Below, piece after piece: positions 20,346 to 30,918 of a stretch of DNA of 64,000 nt. The notes beneath the pieces are model-generated. The model had not been told where the DNA came from. It was given only the letters and a program-made list of their open reading frames with translations, and did no database searches. Numbering within the stretch: the stretch's first letter is position 1; every line of letters starts with the position of its first letter. This DNA comes from Zygnema cylindricum (Eukaryota > Streptophyta > Zygnematophyceae > Zygnematales > Zygnemataceae): positions 60,495 through 124,494 of the forward strand of contig JBBHKE010000236.1 in assembly GCA_037447655.1 (NCBI GenBank). The letters are read 5' to 3'. The translations under genes were made by a program, and so were the position numbers.

Positions 20346-21719
20346 GATAGAGGCATCTAGTTTTTTATTCCACTGTCGGGGAGCCTGTTTCAGTCCATAT
20401 AAGGACTTTATAAGCCTGCAGACTTTGCTCTCTTCTCCTTCTTCCACAAACCCCTCGGGTTGCCTCATAAAAATTTCTTCCTCTAACTCACCATTAAGAA
20501 AAGCAGTCTTAATGTCCATCTGGTGTATTTCCATGTCTTCCGCTGCGGCCAGACTGAGGAGAATCCTTACCGATGGGAACCGAACAACTGGAGCAAAGGT
20601 CTCCTCATAGTCAATCCCCTCTTTTTGGGTGAACCCCTTTGCTACCAATCGAGCCTTATACCTCCCAATTGTATTATCTGGGTTCAGTTTTAGTTTAAAT
20701 ACCCATTTACATCCAATAGGTTTTCTGTCTGGAGGGCAATCCGCTAGTTCCCAAGTATTTGCTTCCATGATACAAGCCATCTCATCATTTATGGCTCTAA
20801 TCCATCTTTCTTTCTCTGGACTATTCACTGCCTCTAAGTAAGACTGAGGCTCATCTGGGTGAGATAGCTTAGTTACCTTATGGGCAGCTTGTTTTTCCTG
20901 TATGCTTTTGCTGCTCCTCCTTCCTCCCTCAAACTCCGAAGCTGGAATGGATGGAAGTCTTGGATTTCTTCTCACTGTCTCATCGGCTCCCTTGTCCATA
21001 AAAACCGTATCTTGTCCCGCTTCTTCTATCTCCTCAAAGTCCATAGGAGTATGTGAGGTTTCCGGTGAGTCTCCTGTATCTTCGATCTCCCCTGAATCTG
21101 TAATCACGGTTTCACTCATGTCCTTTTCGGGAACGACCGAGTTTTCCTCACTTTTGGACTCAAATCTGATCCTTATCTTCTTTGTATATTTGAAGGGGTC
21201 AAATGACTTCCCTTCATCCATGACAACTAAGTTTTTGACCAGAATGATATCTTTCTTTGCTAAGTCATAGACTCTATATCCCTTAACATCCTCATCATAT
21301 CCCACAAAGTATCCAGGTTTTCCCTTAGCATCTAGTTTCCTGTTTTTCCTATCCGTGTCAAGACTGTAAACTTGGCTACCAAATACTTTAAGGTGTGAGA
21401 TATCTGGTTTCCTTCCAACCCATCTCTCATAAGGTGTCATTTCCTTTACAGCTGAGGTAAGGACTCTGTTCTTAATGTAGTTGGCACAGTTCATTGCTTC
21501 TGCCCAAAATCTCTTTCCTATTTTCTTGTCTGCCAACATACTGCGCACACTATCTCCTAGTGTTCGATTCAACCTCTCAGCTACCCCATTTTGTTCCAGG
21601 TTATATGGTACAGGTTTCTGGTGCTGCACTCCCTCATCTCTCAGATATTCCTCAAACTCGTTAGAGGTATATTCCCCCCCATTATCACTCCTTATCCTCT
21701 TAATGGGGGTTTCATGCAA
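20346..21719 (-). pseudogene. pol: Integrase-reverse transcriptase of copia B
   Basis: The longest intact copia ORF in the window. It starts MHETPIKRIRSDNGGEYTSN in the integrase core and runs through the linker into RT up to KQAPRQWNKKLD, where it fuses to about 17 LTR-derived codons. The YVDD region is deleted, so RT is truncated before its active site. Upstream the frame is interrupted by TAG at about 21806. Confidence 0.88.
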
Positions 21720-21803
21720 CTTCTCACTCCAAGCTTTATATTCTTTGAAGTAAGTTGATGCTTCAGACTTTGTTTTCAGAAAGTAGACTCTAGAGTATCT
21801 AGT

Positions 21804-22751
21804 CTAGTCATCAGTTATTGTCATCATAAACCTCTTTCCTCCAACCGAAGGTACTTTTGCAGGTCCCCAAATATCTGTGTGGACCAAATCTAACACTTTC
21901 TCACCTCTATATGTGGCGGCTTTAGGAAAGGGAAGTCTGTGAGCCTTACCTTGAGCACAACCACTACAATCATCCATCATTTCATTATCCTCAAACTGAA
22001 TGCCATCTACTACCCCAAGCTTTTTCATTTCCCTCAACCTATCAAAATGCACATGCCCCAACCGCTTATGCCAAATCATCACCTTAGGAACACCAACATA
22101 ATAAGCATTCTTCTTTTCATTACTCAGGTTAAGCCTAAACATTCCTTGGCTACCCTTATCTGATGTGAAGTAAACTTCATTTCCATACTTAGCTGTAAAG
22201 ACTCCCTTTCTGGTGAAAGTATCAAATTCTTTGTCATCTAACACAGACGTAGAGACAAGATTTTTACTCAGCTGAGGAATGTAAAGTACATCTGAGAATG
22301 TAAGTATGGAAGTCTTACCCTCTGCAAAGACTTTTAGATCTACTGATCCCACTAGATCTGTAGTTACCACTCTCCCATCCCCATACTCTATCTCTACAGT
22401 AGGAATCTTTCTTAGCTTAGTGAAGAGTTCTTTATCACGACACATATGCATGGATGCACCTGAGTCGATGATCCATCCTTCCTGTGGAGCTTCCCGAATT
22501 GCTCCAAGGGCACACTTCTGCCTCCGAGGGATCTCTTTCTCTTCCAGACTCTTGTCAAGAAAAAGCTCCCCATCCTCCTCAGAGGACTCATCCTCGGTTT
22601 CTCCTGACACTTTTGTAACCACAAGTGCCTTTTTCTTCACTCCGGAAGAACCTCCTCCACGGTTCTCTTGGAGCCTCAGCTCTGATAGCTTGACACAATC
22701 TGCAATAAAGTGTCCCGACTTTTTGCAATAATGACAAAGACCCTTTGGGGG
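21804..22751 (-). pseudogene. pol: Zinc knuckle, protease and integrase N-terminus of copia B
   Basis: Knuckle CHYCKKSGHFIADC (about 22735-22694), Lys-rich linker, intact protease motif WIIDSGASMHMC (about 22476-22440), then the pre-integrase WHKRLGH and CSGCAQGKAHRLPFP. It ends at the same TAG as in copia A. The gag end is separated by the chromovirus insertion. Confidence 0.88.
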
Positions 22752-23243
22752 TGTAACAGGGTTACAGAATTGGGTACTTAGTAGCTAGGGCTAGGCTGCT
22801 ATAGTTGCGATTTCAGAGCAGCGCAGTTGCGATTCCAGAGCAGCGCAGCTGCGATTCCAGACCAGCGCAGCATAGCAGCATAACAACTTAGCGGCGCAAC
22901 GGCGTAGCAGCGTAGCATAGCAACGCCGCAATTGTGTAGATTGAATTGTATAGTTCTTGAAGGAAGTTTGGATAGATCTTGGAGTGGCCGCGAAGGTCCA
23001 CGTGTACAGCTGTATAGTACTAAGTTGACTAGCAGTTAGCTAGTTTAAATAGGCAAGTAGACCCAGTGAATGGTAGACCTCAAGTAGACTTACGCAGCTA
23101 GCGCAACCTTGTACTCTCTTTTCATGTAATAAAGACCAACCCTGTCTGTGAGTTCTGTGTGCTCCTGCTGTTGCTACGGGGAGATCCTTGGTGTTTTCCG
23201 CTGTGCACTGTGACGTGTTGTGGGTATTGTCGCCTCTTTTACA
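22752..23243 (+). repeat. 5' LTR of chromovirus E
   Basis: TGTAACAGGG...TTTTACA. The U3-like part holds GCAGCGCAGCTGCGA-type repeats (22804-22930). GTTTAAATAGG at about 23041 is a TATA candidate and AATAAA near 23128 a polyadenylation signal. Confidence 0.93.
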
Positions 23244-23244
23244 T

Positions 23245-23255
23245 TGGTATCGGAG
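23245..23255 (+). other. Primer-binding site of chromovirus E (initiator tRNA-Met 3' end)
   Basis: TGGTATCGGAG, one base after the LTR, matches the usual TGGTATCAGAG complement of the initiator tRNA-Met 3' end with one change. This contrasts with the anticodon-arm site of the copia elements here. Confidence 0.75.
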
Positions 23256-23277
23256 TTGTTACCCGTGACTCGACAGC

Positions 23278-23993
23278 ATGGATAAACACGGTGTATCTAC
23301 TACAGAAATGTTGGCGCAAGTTCTCAGGGAGTTGGAAATTGTGAGATTACAAAATGCGCAGCTGAGTAACACCGTCATGGCCTTGGAGACGCGTCTAGGG
23401 GAGCGACCTCATGGAGGTGTCGAGAGAGACTCCCGGAGACCGAAATTACGACTTCTCGACGAGTTTGACCCTGCAAGACACAAGAACCTTGACTCATGGC
23501 TATTCTCCGTGGCGAACTATCTCGAGAATTTTCCTAGCCTATCAGATTGGAGAAGATTCACTACGCGGGTGGTCTTCTTAAAGGGGCAACGGGGGCTTGG
23601 TGGAGAACATTGGTGGAGGACGATGAAATACCGACCGTCTGGGCGCTCTTCGTTCAACTCCTCCGCGACACTTGGCAGCCTGTCAACACGGTGAAGGCGG
23701 CGAGAGATAAGATCGCAATATTGAAACAACGAACTTCAGTGATGGAGTTTACGCAACGGTTCTTGGAGTGCAAGGTTCAAATACCTACGATGACGGAGGA
23801 TGAAGCCGTGGATCGTTACGTGAAGGGGCTTAAGTCGTCTATTCGTAGAGATGTGGAACAATGGCTTGCTCGGGAAAGCACAACTCCTCCTCTCTCAGCA
23901 ATTATCCAGTTTGCGGAGCGGACCGATTCGGTCGACTTTAACCTCCGGAGACCTTATCACTACGGGTCGAGCAGTAGCGGAGGAAACCGATGA
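23278..23993 (+). pseudogene. gag: Gag of chromovirus E (one frameshift)
   Basis: ATG at 23278 (MDKHGVSTTEMLAQVLRELE). An N-terminal heptad-like helix is followed by a retrotrans_gag domain (HYAGGLLKGATGAWWRTLVE, FTQRFLECKVQIP). The frame changes near 23547. Gag ends at TGA 23991-23993, overlapping the next ATG (23990). The zinc knuckle falls in that next frame, so the ATGA overlap is probably another indel, not programmed restart. Confidence 0.85.
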
Positions 23994-26104
23994 GACGAAG
24001 GTCCAACCCCCATGGAGTCGGCGCAATTAATGAGGATAAGGAAGCGGTCAACGTCCTGCGGAAAAAGAAGAAAACCGCCAAAACCAAGACCAATGACTTG
24101 TCCCCCGAGGAAATCCAACGGAGGAGGCAAAATGGCCTATGCTTCCAATGTGGTTCTCCAGATCACATGGCTCGAGAGTGTCCAAAACGGAAAGTCCCCA
24201 AAAAGGGAAAACTTACCGTTATGAGGTTAGCCGGAGAAGGAGGAGACCCTTTGATATTTCGGGGTCAAATAGGAGTGAGTGCAGCTGATTTCATGGTGGA
24301 CTCCGGAGCGTCGGGGAACTTCATTAACGAGGCGACGGTAAAAAGGTTGAAACTTCCTCTTGTGGTACTAAATAATCCCCAGTCGGTACAATTGGCCGAC
24401 GGCAGTTCCTTATCCATCACCCATCGTACCCCGAGATTACGCGTCGGCATGGGGAAATTCCGATGGTACGACACACTTCATGTATTACCTCTTGGGGACC
24501 ATGAGGTAATATTAGGGAAGCCGTGGCTGCAAAAATGGAATCCGACGATTGATTGGAGAAGTGGCGCCATGAGAGTGAAGAAAGGTGAAGAAGAGTTTGA
24601 GGTAACACCGGGAACGGCTGGCAAGGGAACGAAAGAGGGACGCCTGCTTTCGGCCTTACAGCTTAAGAGGGCACTCAAGAAAGGGGAAACGATTTATATG
24701 GCGGTCGTCCAGCCAATGGAGGAGGCGAAGGAGGAGATCCCGGAAGAATGGAAAAAGAAGGACCCCGACTTCGACTCCAAAGAAAGTGACGACATTGGAA
24801 AGACTTCCGAAGAGGCCCCGGAAGTCGTGGCAAAACTTCTCGAGGAGTACGCAGATGTATTTCCCCCGAAGCTCCCCGAAGGATTACCTCCGAAGCGCGA
24901 AGTGGACCATAAAATAGAGCTTGTTCCTGGAGCGGTACCTCCGGCTAATCGGATGTACAAGATGAGCTACACCGAGTTGGACGAATTGAAAAAGCAACTC
25001 GCGGAGTTGGTCGAAGCCGGAGCAATCGAACCAAGCAAGTCACCGTATGGAGCCCCCGTTCTCTTTGTGAACAAGAAAGATGGAGGTTTCCGTATGTGTG
25101 TAGACTACCGAGCGCTGAACAAGTTAACGGTGAAGAATGCGTACCCCCTACCGAGGATAGACGAATTGTTGGATCGACTTCGAGGTGCCAAATATTTTTC
25201 GAAAATAGACTTGCGGAGCGGTTACCACCAGATCAGAATTGCCGAGGAGGATGTGGAAAAGACAGCGTTCAGAACTCGATACGGTCATTTCCAGTTTCGG
25301 GTAATGCCGTTCGGGTTGACTAACGCACCGGCGACCTTTATGCATTTAATGAATTCCATCTTTCGGCAATATCTGGACGCGTTTGTGATCGTCTTCTTAG
25401 ATGACATATTGGTGTATAGCCGAACGCAGGAGGAGCATATGGAGCACTTACGGACGGTCCTCCAAGTCCTTCGGGAGCATAAGTTATACGCAAAAAGAAG
25501 TAAATGTGACTTCTTTAAGGAGAAGATTGACTTTTTAGGCCATGTGGTGAGCCGGGACGGGATCGCAGTGGATCCAAACAAGACTAGGGCAGTTAAGGAG
25601 TGGCCGCAGCCTGCGAATATTACGGAGTTACGAAGCTTTCTCGGACTATGCTCCTATTATCGACGTTTTGTCGAAGGTTTCGCAAAAATCGCTGCACTGC
25701 TCACGGAATTGCTCAAGAACGATGCGCCCTATGATTGGAAAGCGGCGCAAGGAACGACCTTTAACACACTAAAGGAGCGGTTGGTTACCGCCCCTGTGCT
25801 AGCTGTTCCCGATCCGGACTTACCTTGGACGATAATCACTGACGCTAGCGATATGGCTATTGGAGCGATCCTTATGCAAGATCAAGGAAAAGGCCTTCAA
25901 CCCATCGCCTACGACAGTCGCAAACTAAAGGCAGCAGAGTTAAACTGGGCTACCCATGAGAAGGAAACAATAGCTATTATCAATGCGCTGGAGGTTTGGA
26001 AGTGTTACGTTCAGGGAAAACGGATCACGGTTATCACGGATCACCACGCCTTACAATACTCCAAACCCAGCCGAAATTGTCCAAGAAACAAGTGTGCTGG
26101 ATGA
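23990..26104 (+). CDS. pol: Zinc knuckle, protease, reverse transcriptase and RNase H of chromovirus E
   Basis: 704-codon ORF. Knuckle [16 protein letters not shown] (about 24142-24190), protease [12 protein letters not shown] (about 24292-24327), RT with [32 protein letters not shown] and active site FLDDILVYS (about 25393-25419), then RNase H from [14 protein letters not shown] to [10 protein letters not shown] single-base deletion near 26058 breaks it before integrase. Catalytic residues of protease and RT look intact. Confidence 0.93.
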   Translation: MRRRSNPHGVGAINEDKEAVNVLRKKKKTAKTKTNDLSPEEIQRRRQNGLCFQCGSPDHMARECPKRKVPKKGKLTVMRLAGEGGDPLIFRGQIGVSAADFMVDSGASGNFINEATVKRLKLPLVVLNNPQSVQLADGSSLSITHRTPRLRVGMGKFRWYDTLHVLPLGDHEVILGKPWLQKWNPTIDWRSGAMRVKKGEEEFEVTPGTAGKGTKEGRLLSALQLKRALKKGETIYMAVVQPMEEAKEEIPEEWKKKDPDFDSKESDDIGKTSEEAPEVVAKLLEEYADVFPPKLPEGLPPKREVDHKIELVPGAVPPANRMYKMSYTELDELKKQLAELVEAGAIEPSKSPYGAPVLFVNKKDGGFRMCVDYRALNKLTVKNAYPLPRIDELLDRLRGAKYFSKIDLRSGYHQIRIAEEDVEKTAFRTRYGHFQFRVMPFGLTNAPATFMHLMNSIFRQYLDAFVIVFLDDILVYSRTQEEHMEHLRTVLQVLREHKLYAKRSKCDFFKEKIDFLGHVVSRDGIAVDPNKTRAVKEWPQPANITELRSFLGLCSYYRRFVEGFAKIAALLTELLKNDAPYDWKAAQGTTFNTLKERLVTAPVLAVPDPDLPWTIITDASDMAIGAILMQDQGKGLQPIAYDSRKLKAAELNWATHEKETIAIINALEVWKCYVQGKRITVITDHHALQYSKPSRNCPRNKCAG

Positions 26105-27900
26105 CGTTCCTGCAAACCTTCGGTCCGGAACTTGTTATTGAATATAAACCGGGCAAAACGAACCCGGCGGATGCGCTGTCAAGACGACCTGACGTCGCTG
26201 CGCCGGCAGCGGAGCAACGACCGCAAGCACCGCAGCAGGGGAACGGAGACTCTGTGAAAGAGAAAAGCGCAATGTCGACCGCAGCGCAATATCCAAAGCT
26301 CAGCGCTGTCACCAGTACGGTGCAAGTGGACGAACAGTGGTTAAGTCAGATAAAGGCCGCCTACAGCGACGATGATTCACTAAAGGAACTTATCAAACGG
26401 AAAGTACTCGTTCGAACCGCCAATGATATGTGGCGGTACAGACCGAGTAAGACAACACGGCTATATGTGCCGACAAATACGGCACTTCGTCACGCAATTC
26501 TTCAAATGAGTCATGACGAGCTGCTCAGTGGACATTTTGGGCGGGATAAAACAACTGCACGTGTCGCTAAAGCGTATTACTGGCCAAACATGACTTGAGA
26601 CATTGCACAATATGTCCGGACGTGTGACTCGTGCAATAGAAACAAATCGGATTCAGGGCAACAAGGTCTGTTACACCCCCTCCCAATACCATCTGTTCCT
26701 TGGGAGGCGATCTCGATGGATTTTATCGTGGCCCTTCCCAAGACGAAGGAGGGCTACGACTCAATCTAAGTCGTCGTGGATTACCTGACGAAAATGGCAC
26801 ATTTTCTACCCACGACCACTGCAGCTACTGCACGAGATATTGCGGACTTATTCTTTCGGGAAATATTCCGCCATCACGGTCTGCCGAAAAGGATCGCCAG
26901 CGACCGCGATCGAAAATTCGTGAGCCACTTTTGGCAAAATCTATTTGCGTTATGCGGAACGCAGCTTGCCATGTCCACAGCCTACCACCCTCAAACTGAT
27001 GGTCAAACTGAAAGGGTGAATCAGACTTTGGAGGAGGCATTGCGGGCTTATGTCTCGGTGCACCAAACGGATTGGGTGAACCATTTAACGGCAATCGAGG
27101 TAGCATATAACAGTGCAGTGTACTCGTCAACAAATGCTACGCCATTCTCTGTCAATGGAGGACAACCCACTCTTCCCCAAAATTTATTGGTAGCGGACTG
27201 CCAAACACCGGCTGCTTTGGACTTTGCCAAAACTTTGCAAGGAAACCTGGAAAAAGCGGCCAAGGCGCTCCAAATGGCAAAGGATCACCAAAAGTCGCAG
27301 GCCGACGCTCACTGGAAGGACATCGTCTTCTGTGTGGGGGACAAGGTTCGCCTTAATATGGTAAACCTCTCCTTGCCGGGAGCCCTCTCTAAGAAGTTGG
27401 CACCAAAGTTCACGCGCCCATTCACAATGCTGTCACGTGTGGGCGACGTAGCTTACAAGTTGGACATCCCGACGGACTGGCATATCCACAATGTTTTCCA
27501 TGTTTCACTCCTTAAACCATTCCGGGATCCTGATTCAGTATTCCCTAATCAACGACGGCATACTCCTCTACCACCCGTTCACAGTACCTCGGACGAGTAT
27601 GAGGTGGAAGAGATTCTGCAGTCACGCCCCTCCCGGAATTCAACCTCCACCCAATACTTGGTACGTTGGAAAGGTTACGGTGCTGAGGACGACTCTTGGG
27701 TGGACGAGAAGGATCTGCTCTCCCCGGAGTTGCTGCGCCGGTTTCAGCAGAGTGAGGACACTCAGCTTTACCGGAGGGGAAATCGCAGCGGCAGCAACAA
27801 AAGAGCGAATCGCAGTGGCGCAACCATCGCAAACATATTAGGGACGCGGCAAAGAACCGCAGCGACGATGTTACCATACTGCAGCGCCGTAGCAGCGTAG
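26059..27900 (+). pseudogene. pol: Integrase with chromodomain of chromovirus E
   Basis: After the frameshift: RNase H tail, HHCC zinc-binding region (DELLSGHFGRDKT ... CDSCNRNKS), catalytic core (MDFIVALPKTKEGYDS, IASDRDRKFVSHFW, PQTDGQTERVNQTLEE), GPY/F-like C-terminus, then a chromodomain at about 27595-27755 (EYEVEEILQSR, QYLVRWKGYG, DDSWVDEKDL). Chromodomains of such elements bind histone marks and bias integration. Stops TGA 26596-26598 and TAA 26767-26769 interrupt the frame. Confidence 0.9.
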
Positions 27901-28060
27901 CTACCGTAGCGCAATATGGTCACGATGACGTCAGAGGATCGCAGCGCCACCGCTGCGCTGACAGGAAAGCGCAACGGCGCAATTGTGTTTCACTATGTAG
28001 GTGACGACGAACCCTCGGTTCCGCCGCAGCAGCGCAGTTTTATAAATGTTGGATACTGCG
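27780..28060 (+). promoter_or_regulatory. Possible internal promoter for the extra ORF of chromovirus E
   Basis: Multiple GCAGCG / GTAGCG / GCGCAACGGCG repeats resembling the element's own LTR (shared GCGCAACGGCG and CGCAATTGTGT), a TGACGTCA palindrome at 27926-27933 and TTTTATAAAT at 28038-28047. An ATG in good context follows at 28243. Suggests a separate transcript for the extra ORF; inference. Confidence 0.35.
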
Positions 28061-29235
28061 ATACCCTCGCACGCTACGACGCTTCGCACAGACAAAGAGT
28101 GAAACCCTCAACCCGCGGGAATACAGCCGTCATTCGTCCTCACCACCAACCCGGTCTCGGCAACTTGGAAACTGCTTCTCTCCTCACAATTACTTTACCT
28201 CCGCTTCTGGAGCTACCGGAATTGTCTGGTTCAGTAGTGTCTATGGCGTCGTCGTCCTCTCCAACCCCGAAAAGGAGGAGACTGGTACGGGTGGGACAAG
28301 GAGACCCAAGCCGTCCCGAGAGATTGCTAAGGGCGGCGGAAGCCATGGTGGAAGCAAGCAGGCGAAGAGAGGTAGAGGTAGAGCCGGAACCGGAGGATAG
28401 TGTCAGTCGCGAGGCAGGACCGGCGGAGACCACTGGAGGGGAGGGGTCAGAAAACTCACAGGACCCTGAATACACCCTAACCCGGGAAGGTGATCAGGAA
28501 CTTCAAGCAGATCATGAGCTGTTGGAGGCGGAGGAGCCGGAACGCGAACCAACGCCTCCGCCAATTGAGGAGCGCGCCTCAGATCTAGAGGTGACGCGGG
28601 ACCCAAACAAGGAGAGCACCGCAGACGAGCAGTCGTCTGAAAGCGCGGAGAGGAAGGCGGAGGAACAATACCCCAGCGGTGACGATGTGTTTCTCTTGCG
28701 CGAAAACCGAAGAGATTTGGAGGAGGAGAGTGAACATGGAGAGGAAATTCCTGACTACCTCTTCCCACTACCGGTCGACACCCAGAATCCGGACCTCGCC
28801 TTCAGCTTTGCCTTCAGCTTCGCCAAAAGGTTTTATTGGGACCCCTCGGAGTGGCCCGAAGAATGGCGTATAAGGAAGCCTGGAGATCCTATCCGTATCC
28901 CTGCCGACGTTTCGTCACACCCAGCGTGGAATTTCATGCGGACCAAGGACCTAGGGAATAATAATAAAGGCTATGTGCAGCTGGATCCTCACACTTTACC
29001 GTTCGTAGAAGTGGTCGAGGAACACTACAGGTACAGAATTGATGTTCCCAGGTTACTTCGCCATTATCACCCGTGGGATGTCCGCCTCCACGACATCATC
29101 TCTCGAGCGGAAGTCACCCCGGAGGTGCGAGTACTCAAGCAAGCTCGAAGAAATACTCTGCAGCGGGCCCGAGCTGCAAGGAAACACGTGTCCTTCAAAC
29201 TACGAAAGGTACCTCGGTGGGAACCGGCGGACTAA
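27916..29235 (+). CDS. Extra ORF of chromovirus E, unknown function
   Basis: 439 codons in the pol frame, 16 bases after the pol stop. The first ~109 codons overlap the promoter-like repeats; I favour the internal ATG 28243 (MASSSSPTPKRRRL, with a basic nuclear-signal-like cluster). A long Glu/Pro-rich acidic region (about 28370-28760) follows. Next is a probably folded segment rich in Trp, Tyr and His (about 28765-29110: FYWDPSEWPEEWRI, HPAWNFMRTKDLG, YRIDVPRLLRHYHPWDVRLH), then an Arg-rich tail. There is no signal peptide or membrane segment, so it is not envelope-like. Not a family I recognise. TAA 29233-29235 separates it in frame from the next ORF. Confidence 0.7.
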   Translation: MVTMTSEDRSATAALTGKRNGAIVFHYVGDDEPSVPPQQRSFINVGYCDTLARYDASHRQRVKPSTRGNTAVIRPHHQPGLGNLETASLLTITLPPLLELPELSGSVVSMASSSSPTPKRRRLVRVGQGDPSRPERLLRAAEAMVEASRRREVEVEPEPEDSVSREAGPAETTGGEGSENSQDPEYTLTREGDQELQADHELLEAEEPEREPTPPPIEERASDLEVTRDPNKESTADEQSSESAERKAEEQYPSGDDVFLLRENRRDLEEESEHGEEIPDYLFPLPVDTQNPDLAFSFAFSFAKRFYWDPSEWPEEWRIRKPGDPIRIPADVSSHPAWNFMRTKDLGNNNKGYVQLDPHTLPFVEVVEEHYRYRIDVPRLLRHYHPWDVRLHDIISRAEVTPEVRVLKQARRNTLQRARAARKHVSFKLRKVPRWEPAD

Positions 29236-29529
29236 AAACCAGAGGAAGCTCCCCTAGTGGCTGAACGCGAAGAACCCAGGATTCCGGCACCCGAGGAGCC
29301 TGCACCGGCGGACGCTCCGCCGCGACCCGAAGTACCCGAGGTTGAGGAAGCGGAAAATCAGGTTCGGGAACGAGTTACTCGGCGGAGGTTGGCAGCTGCA
29401 GATCGTCACATCGCGTTACTGGAGACCCGATGTGAACAGCTCCAAAATCAACTCGACGTCCTTCGCCAGGAGTTTGAAGAGTATCGCGAGGAAACATACG
29501 ACATACTCCGGCAACTGCAGTTTCCCTGA
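29236..29529 (+). CDS. Coiled-coil C-terminal part of the extra ORF
   Basis: In the same frame as the preceding ORF after TAA 29233-29235. Pro/Glu-rich start (EEPRIPAPEEPAPADAPPRP), then a heptad-rich helix (HIALLETRCEQLQNQLDVLR to the C-terminus), a good coiled coil for oligomerisation. Ends TGA 29527-29529, 33 bases before the polypurine tract. Probably once one ~540-codon protein with the preceding ORF. Confidence 0.65.
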   Translation, partial: KPEEAPLVAEREEPRIPAPEEPAPADAPPRPEVPEVEEAENQVRERVTRRRLAAADRHIALLETRCEQLQNQLDVLRQEFEEYREETYDILRQLQFP

Positions 29530-29562
29530 CTCAATCAAAGTTTAGCGGGACGCTGAATCCTT

Positions 29563-29574
29563 AGTGGGAGGCAT
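29563..29574 (+). other. Polypurine tract of chromovirus E
   Basis: AGTGGGAGGCAT directly before the 3' LTR. Confidence 0.7.
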
Positions 29575-30058
29575 TGTAACAGGGTTACAGAATTGGGTAC
29601 TTAGTAGCTAGGGCTAGGCTTCTATAGTTGCGATTTCAGAGCAGCGTAGTTGCGATGCTAGAGCAGCGCAGCTGTGATTCCAGACCAGCGCAGCATATCA
29701 GCATAACAACTTAGCGGCGTAGCAGCGTAGCATAGCAACGCCGCAATTGTGTAGATTGAATTGTATAGTTCTTGAAGAAAGTTTGGATAGATCTTGGAGT
29801 GGCCGCGAAGGTCCACGTGTACAGCTGTATAGTACTAAGTTGACTAACAGTTAGCTAGTTTAAATAGGCAAGTAGACCCAATGAATGGTGGACCTCAAGT
29901 AGACTTACGCAGCTAGCGCAACCTTGTACTCTCTTTTCAAGTAATAAAGCCCAACCCTGTCTGTGAGTTCTGTGTGCTCCTGCTGTTGCTACGGGGAGAT
30001 CCTTGGTGTTTTCCGCTGTGCACTGTGATGTGTTGTGGGTATTGTCGCCTCTTTTACA
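29575..30058 (+). repeat. 3' LTR of chromovirus E
   Basis: Pairs with 22752-23243; a short deletion in the GCGGCGCAACGGCG stretch and a dozen or so base differences by eye. Confidence 0.93.
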
Positions 30059-30918
30059 GAGGGCCTCTGTCCCCCAGAAAGATCTCTTTCCCCTCTATAA
30101 GGTTTCTTCGGGTCCTTCCCCCATCGGTCCCCTCCTTCTGCTAGAGCTTGAATGCTCTTTCCTCCTCTCCTAATCTCCATTGTGTTTTCCTGCACAAGTA
30201 TCATCCTGACTACTGTGTTCCATTTCCATGAACTATCAGGCATTCCCTGTACTCGGTGCACTATGTTTTCGAACTCATCTGGTAAATTCAGGATAAGGGT
30301 GTTAACTTTCATTTTCAATCTACCTGTCCACCCGGCACTTTCCATTTCCATATACAAACAAGAAAGATCATTACAGTAATCTAACATCTTTCCTCCTTTG
30401 TAAGTGTAACTCAATAGCTTTTGCTCAGCCAACTGGAGCTCCTGAATAGTTCCAGCTCTATAAATCTCCACTAAACTCTCCCACAACTCCTCGGCCTTGT
30501 AAATGTGAAGATGAGGAGTGGCCAAACCTTGAGTGAGGTGCCTCAGAATGAAGTTCTTGGCAGCCATGTTTACATCCTCCCACATTTGAGTATCGTTCTC
30601 CACGGTCTTCACGGTCGCCGCTCCCGATACTGTGGCAATAGGAGTGAGGGGTGTCTCCTTCCCTTTCCCATTTTCGGACACACTGCTGTCCCCATCATCT
30701 GCCTCCTCCGCTGAGGCAGCCGTTGTTGTAGAAAACCTTACTCCCCCAAATCCTGGTGAAGTTCCCGAAGGTGGACGTTTCACTTGTCCACTGACGATAC
30801 CCCAGTATCGTTTTTCACACAAAGCTCCAATCATCATGGCCCCAATAGATGAACCCAGATCCATTGAAGGTGGGCACCGTAGAGGGTGGGCCCATAACCT
30901 GTAATTCTGTGTCCTCCA
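30059..30918 (-). pseudogene. gag: Gag and primer-binding site of copia B, 5' LTR stub
   Basis: Continuation of copia B beyond chromovirus E. ATG at 30895 within the primer-binding site (30885-30899, exact complement of the initiator tRNA-Met anticodon arm). A one-base loss near 30845 shifts frame before MMIGALCEKRYWGIVSGQVK; the capsid region then reads cleanly to the insertion point. Only about 19 bases of the 5' LTR (30900-30918) remain before copia C. Confidence 0.85.

Larger units (their letters stand above)
20346..22751 (-). mobile_element. Copia B, 3' portion (family 1), rearranged
   Basis: Minus-strand integrase, reverse transcriptase, protease and zinc knuckle, close to copia A. Interrupted at 22751 by chromovirus E and continuing at 30059-30918 with gag. 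RNase H and the adjoining LTR end are deleted at 20345. Confidence 0.9.
22752..30058 (+). mobile_element. Chromovirus E, complete Ty3/gypsy LTR retrotransposon with extra ORF
   Basis: 7,307 bases inserted in the zinc-knuckle region of copia B. LTRs 22752-23243 and 29575-30058; target duplication GGGGG/GAGGG (22747-22751, 30059-30063). Order gag, protease, RT, RNase H, integrase, chromodomain marks a chromovirus. An additional ~1.6-kb ORF lies between pol and the 3' LTR. Coding sequence is visibly more GC-rich than in the copia elements. Confidence 0.95.

Noticed and set aside
22306-22731. 141-codon plus-strand ORF opposite copia B
   Set aside because: Mirror of the protease region on the minus strand; similar antisense ORFs occur opposite every copia copy.
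27916-29529. Envelope gene making chromovirus E a retrovirus-like element
   Set aside because: No signal peptide, membrane span or Cys-rich ectodomain; the product is acidic with a coiled coil.
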